This document shows positions 9,662 through 19,374 of a DNA stretch of 64,000 bases, one piece after another (position 1 is the stretch's first letter; the number at the start of each line of letters is the position of its first letter). The notes under the pieces are model-generated. The model made no database searches, had not been told where the DNA came from, and saw only the letters and a list, made by a program, of their open reading frames with translations. The DNA comes from Branchinecta lynchi (taxonomy: Eukaryota > Arthropoda > Branchiopoda > Anostraca > Branchinectidae): positions 11,973,922-12,037,921 of the forward strand of contig JAKZAP010000018.1 of the NCBI GenBank assembly GCA_023053575.1, read 5' to 3'. Both the position numbers and the translations under genes were made by a program.

Positions 9662-11119
9662 ATATTTTAGTGTCTCCTGACACTAGCCACAATTATTTTT
9701 TTTCACTACTTAGGATCAACGCCATTTACTTTTTTTTTTAATGATATGGATATCTTCATTTATAGTTATACTTATTACATATACAGCGTTTCCATTTTAA
9801 CTTATCTTAATTTTACTACTTTGATTAGTATATCCTTCCGGACGTTGTCGCGGATTAAACAATTATCCTTATGAAAATTAAATTTCATCGTACCAGCATT
9901 TGCTTTTTGTGGAAGAGGGTTGACGAAGCTTAGTAGTTCGCGGTACTCTAAACTCGTCCAGGAACTGCTCTGTCCAGATCCTGCCCATTCCACTTGAGCT
10001 TAATAAGCCAAAAGCCTGGTATATTTGATCTTTAAAATGGAAACCTAACTAGTAATACCGCTATATATTCTTTCAAAAGATTTCATGGCATCATAAGCTT
10101 ACAGAAACTATGCTGAACGCAAGAGTAACTTGGTAGATATAAAGATCCTATAAAACTACGTTTTTGCTTTCCCTCCCTCCTTTACAAGTAACTTGCGTAT
10201 ATCTTACAAAGAGTAGCAACAACAACAAAAACTAAAATTGGAAAATACGAGGAAAAATTATAAATACAAGGATCCTGGACTGTCAGTATTGTTTCTATCA
10301 TTTTAGACAGATTGCAGTTTAGTCTTTAGCTCGGTTCGATGCAAAAGATTCCCGGTTCTAATGAGAAGCACTGGAAAGGCACGGGGAATAAAGACAACAA
10401 CAACAATATAATAAAATGGCCGTATGGGCCGCGTTCTAAATTACCACTACAGCAAAAAAAAAAAACAAACACAAATAAGGATGCACTATTACTAAACATT
10501 CAACTTCTTCTTTAGAATCACACTACAAAATAACACGACTTGGTTTATTTTAGTTCATAGAACGAAATTTTTCATTTTAAATTTCGTTTTATTTTCATTA
10601 AACATTTCTTCTGATGCGGTCACGTAATACGGTACTGCACTTTGTCCTGGGCTTTTTTTTTTTTTTTTTTTTTGAATTTTGCCAATAACTTTAAACAGTC
10701 TAGACAACTCTTCTGTCTCCGCTGGTTTAATTGGATGACTCGCAAGCAAAATCACCCTATGTAAGAGGCTCTGATCTGTCAATGAACCTCTCTCCTAGTT
10801 TGCTCTTGTTGCAATTAGATTTCCTGCATCCGCACTGGAAATTCTTACTTGTTTCATTTGTGGTGTCCTTTCGGAAAAACAGACTTTGGTTTTTCTGGTA
10901 AGTTCTGGGATAAAGTTCACCTGCGGTTGCGATTTCGGCCTGCGATGACGGTATTATTTACGTTTTGTTGTGTTTACTGGAGAAGTCCTCGGAGATAATC
11001 GTCGTTAGCATATTCTGTGCAAAGTAAACTGGTTGAAAGTCGAAATTTTGTGTTCCTGCAAGAAATGAGCGATTAAATACAAAATTTTTAAGCCATCTTT
11101 GTGATCGTTACGTAGTCGG
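9662..11119 (-). other. Provirus region between env and the 3' LTR, no convincing gene
   Basis: About 1.46 kb of AT-rich sequence with a 19-base T-run near 10658. The longest minus-strand frame (10555-10782, 75 codons) starts only at TTG and runs through the homopolymer, so I do not call it. A spliced accessory exon or RNA signals could lie here but nothing is recognisable. Confidence 0.5.
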
Positions 11120-13099
11120 TCAGGTTGTTTCTTGGGGTAATGGTGGTCCGAAAGTTACGTTCCGCGGACCAGCGTTTGCGTTTTCGTTTGCCATTTCTGT
11201 GTCTGGCTCGCTGTAAAACGGTTCGCTGTACTTCGGTTGTCGTCTCAGTGTTTGACACTTATTTGATGCAGCGAATGCTACAGAAACTTTATCTTTGTCA
11301 ACACACCGCTTAGTGACAAAAATGTGATAGACTGCTAATAACACAATCGGGAACAACAACCCAAACGGTAACGAAAACAGAGCGAGGGCTTTGGCAACGT
11401 GAAATTTTCCTTCTATATAGTCTACGGCTTCAAGAGAATTCTGTATGATCGGTTCATTTCTTTCAAACGAAGCTTCTAGCTCTTTTAGTGAAACTTCAGC
11501 GTCTTCTGTGCTACGTCTTGCTGCTAATTTACTTTGGATTTTTCTTGGAGCTATGAACTTAAAAGAAGAGAACTGCTCATAGTTCAACTGGGTTTGAACG
11601 GAGAAATTCTGATTATCTAATTCAATCTGAGTCTTGCCGAGAAAAACAGCAGGTATAGTAAAAGTTTCAGAAAATACTGAACATGCGATTGGGACACTCA
11701 AAATTCCGCTATTGTTCAGTATGACCTGACTCTTATCGTCGTTGTGATCACACGAAATAACCGCTTTCGTATTTTTAGCAGTGAACCCCCAAGTGGTGTC
11801 ACGGATATGTTGGAGGATTGGCATACTATCATCACCAAAATGTGAGAAAAGTATCTTACAATTCTCTTCCATTTGCTGTTGCATTTCGTTATAAATCGCG
11901 TAGTTGCAAGATTTTGCAACTTTCTTCATAGTAGGCTTATTGATACTACATAACCTGGAATCAAAAGTTAAACAGTCGGCGAAATCTTCGTTGTCGAGTT
12001 CCATGTAGTGCGTGCGTTCTTCTCGCTTAATCGCAATAAATGGCTTCGAGGGATAAATGGTAGTCAAATTTTTAGGTAGACTAATTTGCATGGTTGGAAA
12101 CGGAATAATTCGGTAAAGGTCATATTCTCCTGCAACTGAAATCAATGGGATTTTGACTAAAATCCTTAGTCCGTTGGTCGTTAATAAAGTAGTCGTCTTT
12201 GCAAACTTGTGATAATAAGGCCAAACATTATGCGTTTCCTTCGTAGGTAAGCGGTAAGGAGCGGGTAAGATTGCGGCTAAATCGTTCAGACATTCATGTA
12301 GATGCTTGGGCTTCAACATGTTAATTGGCAATCTTCCCACAGCAAGAGAATTGAGGTCAATTTCTAAGGACTGTACTTTTTGTCGAACTTCTGAAATGAG
12401 CCGGTGCAATTTCATGTACGCAAATTCCATATTGTATTGCAAGGTTATTTCTTTGGTATACTGAACAAATTCAGAGATTTGGCGCCAATTGGTTTCAATA
12501 GTTTGCAAGCTATTAGTAAGATTGGAAAGAATGTCTGCCTGAATTTTGTCGTCCATTACCAATTTTTTAATTACAGACACCTGTTTTGCAACAATCGCAT
12601 TTTGAGCGCTACCAGCTAATTTCAGTAGTTTAACAGCTTCATTAACGCTAGCAACATCGGCATCAGTTGCTGTGCCGAACAAGTACTGTAGTACGTTGCC
12701 TCCGGCATCGATCAAAGATCGCCGTTTCCTTATGCCATGTCGGTTGATCAGTGCCAGAATACCTTCGACCTCTTCCTGGAGTTCTTCTGCTGCGTGTAGT
12801 ATTTTGGCATTTTCATCACGGTATTTCTCATGAAAGATGCTTTTATTGGACAGTGCGAAGGTTTTAGCTTGTACATCTACTTTTCCCTGGTAAGCACTTA
12901 TACGAATAGAATATTCCCTTATCGTGGTGGTTACTTTCCGAAAGAACGCAAACTCTACGTCACCAGTAAGTATCCAGGCGGCGGTTGTGATGTCTACTTT
13001 CCCTTCAGGCACCAGTAAGTGCCCAAGTCCTATGCGAACCTCTGGAACCTGTTCTGCTGTCACTTTAAAAACCAGAAAAACTGAAAATATATAGAACAT
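11120..13099 (-). CDS. env: Envelope glycoprotein, baculovirus F / errantivirus Env-like
   Basis: 659 residues from ATG at 13099. A hydrophobic signal peptide occupies about 1-15. A furin-type site RKRR (124-127) is followed directly by a hydrophobic, glycine-containing fusion-peptide segment ending in LFGTATDADV, the hallmark of the Baculo_F/errantivirus envelope family. A long helical stretch follows (about 150-260). One membrane anchor is at about 571-594, followed by a tail of about 63 residues with two YSEP motifs. It would mediate membrane fusion on the particle surface after cleavage. The frame is intact. Expression probably needs a spliced subgenomic RNA, since env starts about 880 bp after pol ends. 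The family assignment is firm; function in this copy is inferred. Confidence 0.88.
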   Translation of the reverse strand: MFYIFSVFLVFKVTAEQVPEVRIGLGHLLVPEGKVDITTAAWILTGDVEFAFFRKVTTTIREYSIRISAYQGKVDVQAKTFALSNKSIFHEKYRDENAKILHAAEELQEEVEGILALINRHGIRKRRSLIDAGGNVLQYLFGTATDADVASVNEAVKLLKLAGSAQNAIVAKQVSVIKKLVMDDKIQADILSNLTNSLQTIETNWRQISEFVQYTKEITLQYNMEFAYMKLHRLISEVRQKVQSLEIDLNSLAVGRLPINMLKPKHLHECLNDLAAILPAPYRLPTKETHNVWPYYHKFAKTTTLLTTNGLRILVKIPLISVAGEYDLYRIIPFPTMQISLPKNLTTIYPSKPFIAIKREERTHYMELDNEDFADCLTFDSRLCSINKPTMKKVAKSCNYAIYNEMQQQMEENCKILFSHFGDDSMPILQHIRDTTWGFTAKNTKAVISCDHNDDKSQVILNNSGILSVPIACSVFSETFTIPAVFLGKTQIELDNQNFSVQTQLNYEQFSSFKFIAPRKIQSKLAARRSTEDAEVSLKELEASFERNEPIIQNSLEAVDYIEGKFHVAKALALFSLPFGLLFPIVLLAVYHIFVTKRCVDKDKVSVAFAASNKCQTLRRQPKYSEPFYSEPDTEMANENANAGPRNVTFGPPLPQETT

Positions 13100-13977
13100 G
13101 TTTATATCAGGTAATCACTAACACTGTTAACTTAAATATAACTTTATCTCGTTTTATTCACATTTTTTCTTTTCTTGTGGCTTTGGCTATAGCCAATTTC
13201 CGGCCTTGCGGATGTCAACATCCGGATTACATCGGATTTACGTCATTATTCACGAATACCAACGTATATTGCGTACTCGTGAATCATTCGACGGTCACTA
13301 GGCAAATCGGTATAACTGGTGTAACGACGTATAAAAAGTACGTCGACTTTCATTCTTTTAAAGGTATATTCAAAACAACTTGTAACCGGTCATGTGATAA
13401 AGAGAAACTGGTTCGAAGCAGCCTTCCATACCACCTAAGCGGTTCTATCGGGTCGATACCTTCCACTATGCCTAGCTTGTTCGATCTCAGTCCGTAACAT
13501 AGTAAGCAAAACTTCTGCACTCTGAAATTCTTTGATTTTTGCTGGTCGCCGTGTTTGCTACGTAGTATTGCTATAGTATCGTTACGCTTTAATATTACAG
13601 CGGTTGCAGAACGTCCCAGTTCGCCATTAAACGTATTCAAAATCTTGCTTGTCTGGGAACAAAATGATTCTCATGGACGGGTCTTACGTAATATGCGAGT
13701 TTGGAGTTTACCGAAATTTCGTAACATTTAGTCTATTTGAACTGCGGTAGTTTCAATCAGCAGCGTACTTTTACTGTCCGATATTCCCTTCTTATTTTAA
13801 TTTCATATTTTGCCTTTAGCTAATAGGTAAAATGAACTAGTTAACTTGTCGATCAAATGACCTAAGTGATCAGTTCAGCTCATTTGATCAAACGGTGAAT
13901 CTTCTACTACCATCAGGAATTTTCGTGCTCGCAGTGTATAACTTAATAGACTTCTTCTGATTTTATTTTTGGTAAAC
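13100..13977 (-). other. pol-env intergenic region of the provirus
   Basis: 878 bp without an ATG-initiated frame of note. A 96-codon minus frame (13350-13640) begins at TTG and has no recognisable domain. An imperfect inverted repeat (GATCAAATGA...TCATTTGATC, about 13853-13889) is near the pol end. Such a gap could hold splice signals for env RNA. Confidence 0.5.
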
Positions 13978-16900
13978 TTATTTTCCTCCCAATGTATCAT
14001 ACATTAACCAGTCTGGTTGCTTGAGTTGCCTGGGTCTTAAACCTGCAGTTCGCGATGTCGAAGCTTGCTGACTGGTTGTTGGGGTTACGTCCCTTTCTTG
14101 AAGTGTGGTTCCTTTCTCAAATCTTCTTCTGTGCCTTGTCATTTCGTTTTTGGATTTTTGGAATAGTCTGCGTCCTTCGTGTGACGTTGCCGGTAAAATA
14201 TCCGCTCTGGTTAGGACATATGGGTTTACTGGCGAAGCTAAATCTAGTGGTGGTTCTTCATAACCGATTGACGGAATCCTTTGATGTCCGTCTTGTGCTA
14301 GACCTTGATGCGACGTTTCTGCTGCAGGTTGTTTTTCAGTTTGGTCCAGTGGAACGGAGATTGGTACACCGAGTCCACAAACCTGGTCAGCATTTCCAGT
14401 TTCTTGTGCTGCTTGCGTCTCACCGACCAATGTGTGTTCGTTAGCATCTGCTTCTATTCCTGCAGCAGGGGCCGTCGGAGTTGAGTGCACTTCGTCGAAG
14501 TTCAGCCTGTATCGATCCGTTGACAGCTTCTCGTCGAATTCTAATGGTGTGGTATAGCTATCATTTGTAGGTCTGATTACTGTTGGGCTTTGCATAAATG
14601 GCGGTACGTTTTCGCTTGTTTCTGAAAGTTTCACTGGAGTTGAACATCTTACGCGGGGCGTAAACAATGGCTGATCTCCAAAAACTTCATCTTCATAATT
14701 TATTCCGTCTATATCCTGTTGGTAATCATCCCAAGTTAAATCGCTATTTGCTAGAGACAGTGGCGTTTTCACTACTACTTCACCAAACATAGCGTCAGGT
14801 TCCGTGTATACGTCAGAGCAGGATTTGTAACGTTTCGCACCAGGCGGTGTGCCATAGAATGCACTAGGTTGGTCATCATACTGTCCGTCATGCAAGTTTT
14901 CGGGAATTTGAAATCGAGGTGTACGGGGTTGCGGGTCGGAGGAACTGGTTGAAGAACTATGGCTTCTGGTACTGGTTCTGGGCTGTGCCGGTTCTGGGCG
15001 ACTGGGAACTAGAGTAACAAGTGGCACTGGGGCCGTGACAGCTGTATCGAGCAAGTTTTCTGAATTTGGTACTGTTGTGATAAATCGTGGCGATCGACGT
15101 AGTGTGGTGACCGGCTCTGCTGTCCTTCTTGCGGTTTGTCGTTCTGCTGTCAATCGTTCCATTTCAGAAGCTTCGTGATTCGTTTGCCCGCCGCTTGTGG
15201 ATTCAAGTTGCGGTTCAGCTTCCTGATTGGCTTGTTCATTCTTGTCCCACCATGTGACGTGTCTGTTCTTCGCCGATTGGCCCGTATCCGTGTGTTCATC
15301 TTCTTCAATTTCAATAGTACGTTCCCACAAACTTCTTGGTCGATGAATCTTTAGCCTATTATAATGGACGATTTGCTTGTCTCCATCTGCAATTCTTGTG
15401 ATTTCGTAATTTACTTGATTTTCTAGTACTGTGGTTATCCGATAAGGGCCTAGCCAACGGATTTTCGCAAGCTTTATCTGCCTTGCTTCCGGTGGAACTT
15501 TGAGAAGGACAAATTGGCCTATTGAATAGGGTTTCATGTTGACCTTCCGATCGTGTATGTTCTTTTGTCGGTCTCGAGCAAATTCTGAGTTTTTGCTAAC
15601 TAGGTCGTATGCTATCTTCTGTCGAGTCAGCATTTCGGACTTGTAATTTTCATCCATGTTATAGAATACGCGGCTGTTTATTACAACTTCGGTTGGGAAT
15701 CTGGGCTCTCTCAGAAACATTGCGTAGAAGGGTGAATCGCCTATACTTTCGTTAAAGGCAGAGTTCATGCTGAATTGGACGTATCTGAGGTGGTTCTCCC
15801 AGTCGGCGTAGTCTCTTCTTGCTATATACAAGCTTAACATGGTTGCTATGTCTTTGTTTTTTACTTCAGCTTTCCCATTGTGACAGGGTCGAAAGCTGCT
15901 GGTACGCGTCTGCTTTATTCCTAAAACTTCTAGCGTACTTTTGAAAACTTCAGACATAAATTCTGAACCTTGGTCGCTGAGTATGTAATCACAACTTCCG
16001 TAAACGAGCACAAAATTTTCAACAAAAGATCGCGCTACTGAGTTCGCTGTTTTGTCTGGTATACCCGCTAGGACTGTGTAGCGAGTGAAATGGTCCGCAA
16101 TTACGACCACGTATTTGCTTCCTCTGGTTGAAGTTGGAAAAGGTCCTAACAAGTCTATGCTAACAACATTTAGCGGACCGGTTGCTTTCCTAACTTCGCC
16201 TAAAGGTGCTTTTGGCGTATAGTTCAATCCTTTTCTTTGACAGCATGGCAGACATGTTTCTATGTATTCTTTGATAATGTTGTACATTCCTCGGAAATAG
16301 AAACGAGCTCGTATCCTGTGGTATGTTTTCAGAAAAGAATAATGTCCTGCAAGTTGTGAATCGTGGTATTCTTCAAGTATTCTTGGTACCATAGACATAG
16401 GTAGGACAGGTACTGTGTTAATTTCGGATCGTCTGCATCTTTGGGCAGGAATAGAAATATAGCATAAAAGTTCTGTGTCTTTATCTATGACAAAGTTCTG
16501 AATTTCGCGAATGACAGTTTTCTCGACTTCTAGCGGAAGTGGTTGGCCAGTTGCTAGGTACTCGCGTATGGATGATGCAAAATAGTCTTGTTCCTGGTTC
16601 TTCCGGAATTCTTGAACATTTACATTTTGCGCTTCTTGTTTTGTTTCTATGAAGTTAACATTTGAGGGCCAAATGCTCTTATCTTCATTTTCTGCGATGT
16701 GGTCTGGTTTCTTGACCAAGTTTCCGTCTGTTTGAGGTGAGGATGTTTCCAATATTGGTTTCCTGTCTAGTCTTGACAATGCGTCGCTGACTGAATTGAG
16801 GCGTCCAGGCAAGTACTGGATCGTAAAATCGTATCCCAAAAGTTCGGTTTGCATTCTTGCCCATTTTCCTGTGACGTCTTTGCTTGTTCCTTTAAGGAGA

Positions 16901-19374
16901 AACTGGAGCGGTTGGTGATCCGATGCAATGGTGAACCGTTTACCTAGCAAATATGGTCGGAAAGTTCTGACGCAGTGGAGAATTGCTAAAGCTTCTCGTT
17001 GTATTGTTGAATGTGATCTTTCTGCGTTGTTGAAAGATCTGCTTGTGTACTGGATCACGCGCTCTTTACCGTCTTGTTCTTGTGCTAGGTAACCACCACA
17101 CGCTTTCAGGCTTGCGTCGCAGTAAATTTTCATGGCTGCAGCTTCTCTTGTAAGATCCGGTAGACCGAGGATTGGTTTTTCCATGAGCTTCCCTCTTAGT
17201 GTTTCAAAAGCTTCCTTTTGTTCCTCTCCAAAAATAAATGGTTGGTCTTTCTTGGTAAGCAAGTTCAAACAAGCGCTGATCTCCGAATAGCCTCTTACAA
17301 ATTTTCGAAAATAATTGAACAGGCCTAGCGCCGATCTCAGCTGTGATATATCTTTGGGGTATTCTAAGTCTCTTACTGCACTCAACTTATTTGGATCCGG
17401 CCTTATGCCTTTACTGTCAATTTCATAACCGATATAGGTCACGCGGTTCGAAAACAGAAGGCATTTGCTCGGTTTCAATTTTATTCCATGCTTTCTGAAT
17501 GCTGCTAGCACTCTTTGCATCAGTGAATAATGTTGTTCTTCCGAAAAAGATCCGGCGATTGTGTCATCCAAGTAAACGGAAACGCCTTCGTCAAATAGGT
17601 GACAGAGAATTCTATGCATTATTCGGCTGTAGGCCATTGGCGCGTTTTTCAAACCAAATGCGAGTTTCTTGTAGACATACTGCTCGTGTCCAGGTGCTGA
17701 GAAACCAGTATATTGGCGGCTTTCCGGTTCGATCTCTAAAGCCCAATATCCGGCAATACAATCCAATACTGAGAAAACAGTTTTGTTGTGTAGCCTGTCA
17801 AGGATTTGGCTTATGAGGGGCAAAGGGAACTCGTCGTTAACCGTAACGGCATTTAAAGCTCTGAAATCGGTCACGAGTCTTTTTGTTCCATCTTTCTTTC
17901 CAACTAGCAGTAAAGGAGCGTTCCATGGTGATGCTGCTCGCTCGATGACGTCACAGTCGAGCATGCGCTGAATCTCTTTCTTTGCGATGTCTTCTAAGTG
18001 GATAGGTATTCGGTAGGGCCGTACTTTTACTGGTCTCGTATCTTTTTCAATCTCTATGTGAAATGGCTCAAGATTGCAGTTTCCGAGCTCCGTGCTGGAT
18101 TTTGAAAATACGTCATGATTTTCGATGACTAAAGTTTCAGCAAGTTTCCTCCTTTTGGGTTCCTTATCAAGATGACTGAAATCGAACAAAGACAGGAACT
18201 TGCTTTCTTCCTCTCGGTTAAGCGGTTTGACGGTGTTCGTCACCAAACTTCCTTCTTCCTTTGTTGTTCCTGCCAATGATATTTGATTGACGGAAATGGC
18301 TGGCTGCGGTTTCCAGGCTTCGGCATTTGCAACGAAAATTTTTGGAACGGTGATTTGTTTGTCCGAAAAATTCTCAATGAGGACTTGAATGAAGCCGTCT
18401 CGTGGTTTGATTATCTGATCAGCCAGCTCCAAATCGGGAAAGCGAGAGCGAATTTCTTCTGTCGCTTCAACGAGTAGGTCTTGATCGTAGATGAGGGGTC
18501 CGCGAGATGTGCTGAGAGTACACCGTTTGACTGTTCTTGGTGGAAACTTCGTGCGTGTTACAAAACATAATCTGTGGATTTCTGGCGGGCTTGTAGTTTG
18601 CTCCGGACCGGGTTTTGTTAAACGAACTGGCGTCGAATCTTCGTTTTCGTGGCTTGGATCTGGTCTAGTTTTGCACATACAATCTTTTGTACTATTGCGA
18701 GAGTTCACAGAAAATGAATTGCAGGCGCGGTACGGTGTAGAAACTGTCTCAATATCGCGATATGTCCCGTAATTTCCCTTTATATCATAATTCGTGTCGC
18801 GTGATTTGTTCACTAGTTTATCTGTTTCGGGGTCAACCATGAGACAATACTTTTTCATAAAACTGTAGCCAATTATCATTGGCACTTTAAGCACTTTGCT
18901 GACAAGAAAACACTCAGTATACAATTTTCCATTTAATTCGATTGTCTCCGTCAGGTTCCCAATAACATTTAAACTGTGACCACTAGCGCTGTTTACGGCA
19001 GCGGTGCTTTTTGACAACTTATTTCTAACATGGCTGGGTAGCCTCATGAAAAGTTCATTCGATATAATGCTCAAGCATGCTCCTGTGTCTGCCAAAGCAT
19101 TCACCGTATTGCCACCCAAAATAACATTGACAAACGGGGCATGGTTACTATGGGGAGCACAAAAATACGTAGCAACTAGCTTATCAAAACTACACGGGCA
19201 ATTTAACTGAGAAATTAGGCAATTAGGACAATCACAGCATTTTTTATGCACTGAAATATTTTTTCGAGCACTAGAGAAACGAGAAAAAGGATGTGAATCG
19301 TGCGGTCGCCGCGAACTAGCACGAGCACATCCTAGTTCAAGTTTAAAGAACTGAATTTCTTTTCCACTCGGCAC
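13978..19374 (-). CDS. pol: Pol polyprotein (protease, RT, RNase H, integrase)
   Basis: An open frame of 1798 codons, made as a Gag-Pol fusion by frameshifting near 19341. In order: a cysteine cluster (residues 46-61), an aspartic protease with ALADTGA (Asp96), RT with LVTDFRALN (about 500-508) and the catalytic box VYLDD (600-604), and RNase H with YCDAS (Asp753), Glu794 and Asp819. Integrase follows, with an HHCC zinc finger (His1004, His1011, Cys1041, Cys1044) and DDE residues Asp1074, Asp1134 and Glu1170. A GPY/F module with RWLGPY is at 1306-1311. Residues about 1350-1798 form a long Ser/Thr/Pro/Glu-rich tail with no recognised domain. All catalytic residues are present. The listed start is only where the frame opens; no separate initiation is expected. 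Confidence 0.95.
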   Translation of the reverse strand: MPSGKEIQFFKLELGCARASSRRPHDSHPFSRFSSARKNISVHKKCCDCPNCLISQLNCPCSFDKLVATYFCAPHSNHAPFVNVILGGNTVNALADTGACLSIISNELFMRLPSHVRNKLSKSTAAVNSASGHSLNVIGNLTETIELNGKLYTECFLVSKVLKVPMIIGYSFMKKYCLMVDPETDKLVNKSRDTNYDIKGNYGTYRDIETVSTPYRACNSFSVNSRNSTKDCMCKTRPDPSHENEDSTPVRLTKPGPEQTTSPPEIHRLCFVTRTKFPPRTVKRCTLSTSRGPLIYDQDLLVEATEEIRSRFPDLELADQIIKPRDGFIQVLIENFSDKQITVPKIFVANAEAWKPQPAISVNQISLAGTTKEEGSLVTNTVKPLNREEESKFLSLFDFSHLDKEPKRRKLAETLVIENHDVFSKSSTELGNCNLEPFHIEIEKDTRPVKVRPYRIPIHLEDIAKKEIQRMLDCDVIERAASPWNAPLLLVGKKDGTKRLVTDFRALNAVTVNDEFPLPLISQILDRLHNKTVFSVLDCIAGYWALEIEPESRQYTGFSAPGHEQYVYKKLAFGLKNAPMAYSRIMHRILCHLFDEGVSVYLDDTIAGSFSEEQHYSLMQRVLAAFRKHGIKLKPSKCLLFSNRVTYIGYEIDSKGIRPDPNKLSAVRDLEYPKDISQLRSALGLFNYFRKFVRGYSEISACLNLLTKKDQPFIFGEEQKEAFETLRGKLMEKPILGLPDLTREAAAMKIYCDASLKACGGYLAQEQDGKERVIQYTSRSFNNAERSHSTIQREALAILHCVRTFRPYLLGKRFTIASDHQPLQFLLKGTSKDVTGKWARMQTELLGYDFTIQYLPGRLNSVSDALSRLDRKPILETSSPQTDGNLVKKPDHIAENEDKSIWPSNVNFIETKQEAQNVNVQEFRKNQEQDYFASSIREYLATGQPLPLEVEKTVIREIQNFVIDKDTELLCYISIPAQRCRRSEINTVPVLPMSMVPRILEEYHDSQLAGHYSFLKTYHRIRARFYFRGMYNIIKEYIETCLPCCQRKGLNYTPKAPLGEVRKATGPLNVVSIDLLGPFPTSTRGSKYVVVIADHFTRYTVLAGIPDKTANSVARSFVENFVLVYGSCDYILSDQGSEFMSEVFKSTLEVLGIKQTRTSSFRPCHNGKAEVKNKDIATMLSLYIARRDYADWENHLRYVQFSMNSAFNESIGDSPFYAMFLREPRFPTEVVINSRVFYNMDENYKSEMLTRQKIAYDLVSKNSEFARDRQKNIHDRKVNMKPYSIGQFVLLKVPPEARQIKLAKIRWLGPYRITTVLENQVNYEITRIADGDKQIVHYNRLKIHRPRSLWERTIEIEEDEHTDTGQSAKNRHVTWWDKNEQANQEAEPQLESTSGGQTNHEASEMERLTAERQTARRTAEPVTTLRRSPRFITTVPNSENLLDTAVTAPVPLVTLVPSRPEPAQPRTSTRSHSSSTSSSDPQPRTPRFQIPENLHDGQYDDQPSAFYGTPPGAKRYKSCSDVYTEPDAMFGEVVVKTPLSLANSDLTWDDYQQDIDGINYEDEVFGDQPLFTPRVRCSTPVKLSETSENVPPFMQSPTVIRPTNDSYTTPLEFDEKLSTDRYRLNFDEVHSTPTAPAAGIEADANEHTLVGETQAAQETGNADQVCGLGVPISVPLDQTEKQPAAETSHQGLAQDGHQRIPSIGYEEPPLDLASPVNPYVLTRADILPATSHEGRRLFQKSKNEMTRHRRRFEKGTTLQERDVTPTTSQQASTSRTAGLRPRQLKQPDWLMYDTLGGK

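Noticed and set aside
10555..10782. 75-codon frame near the 3' LTR
   Set aside because: TTG start and a lysine run from a T homopolymer; chance frame.
13350..13640. 96-codon frame between pol and env as an accessory gene
   Set aside because: No ATG (starts at TTG), no recognisable motif, no second copy to compare.
14055..18772. Plus-strand frames inside the pol region
   Set aside because: Shadows of the long minus-strand Pol frame.
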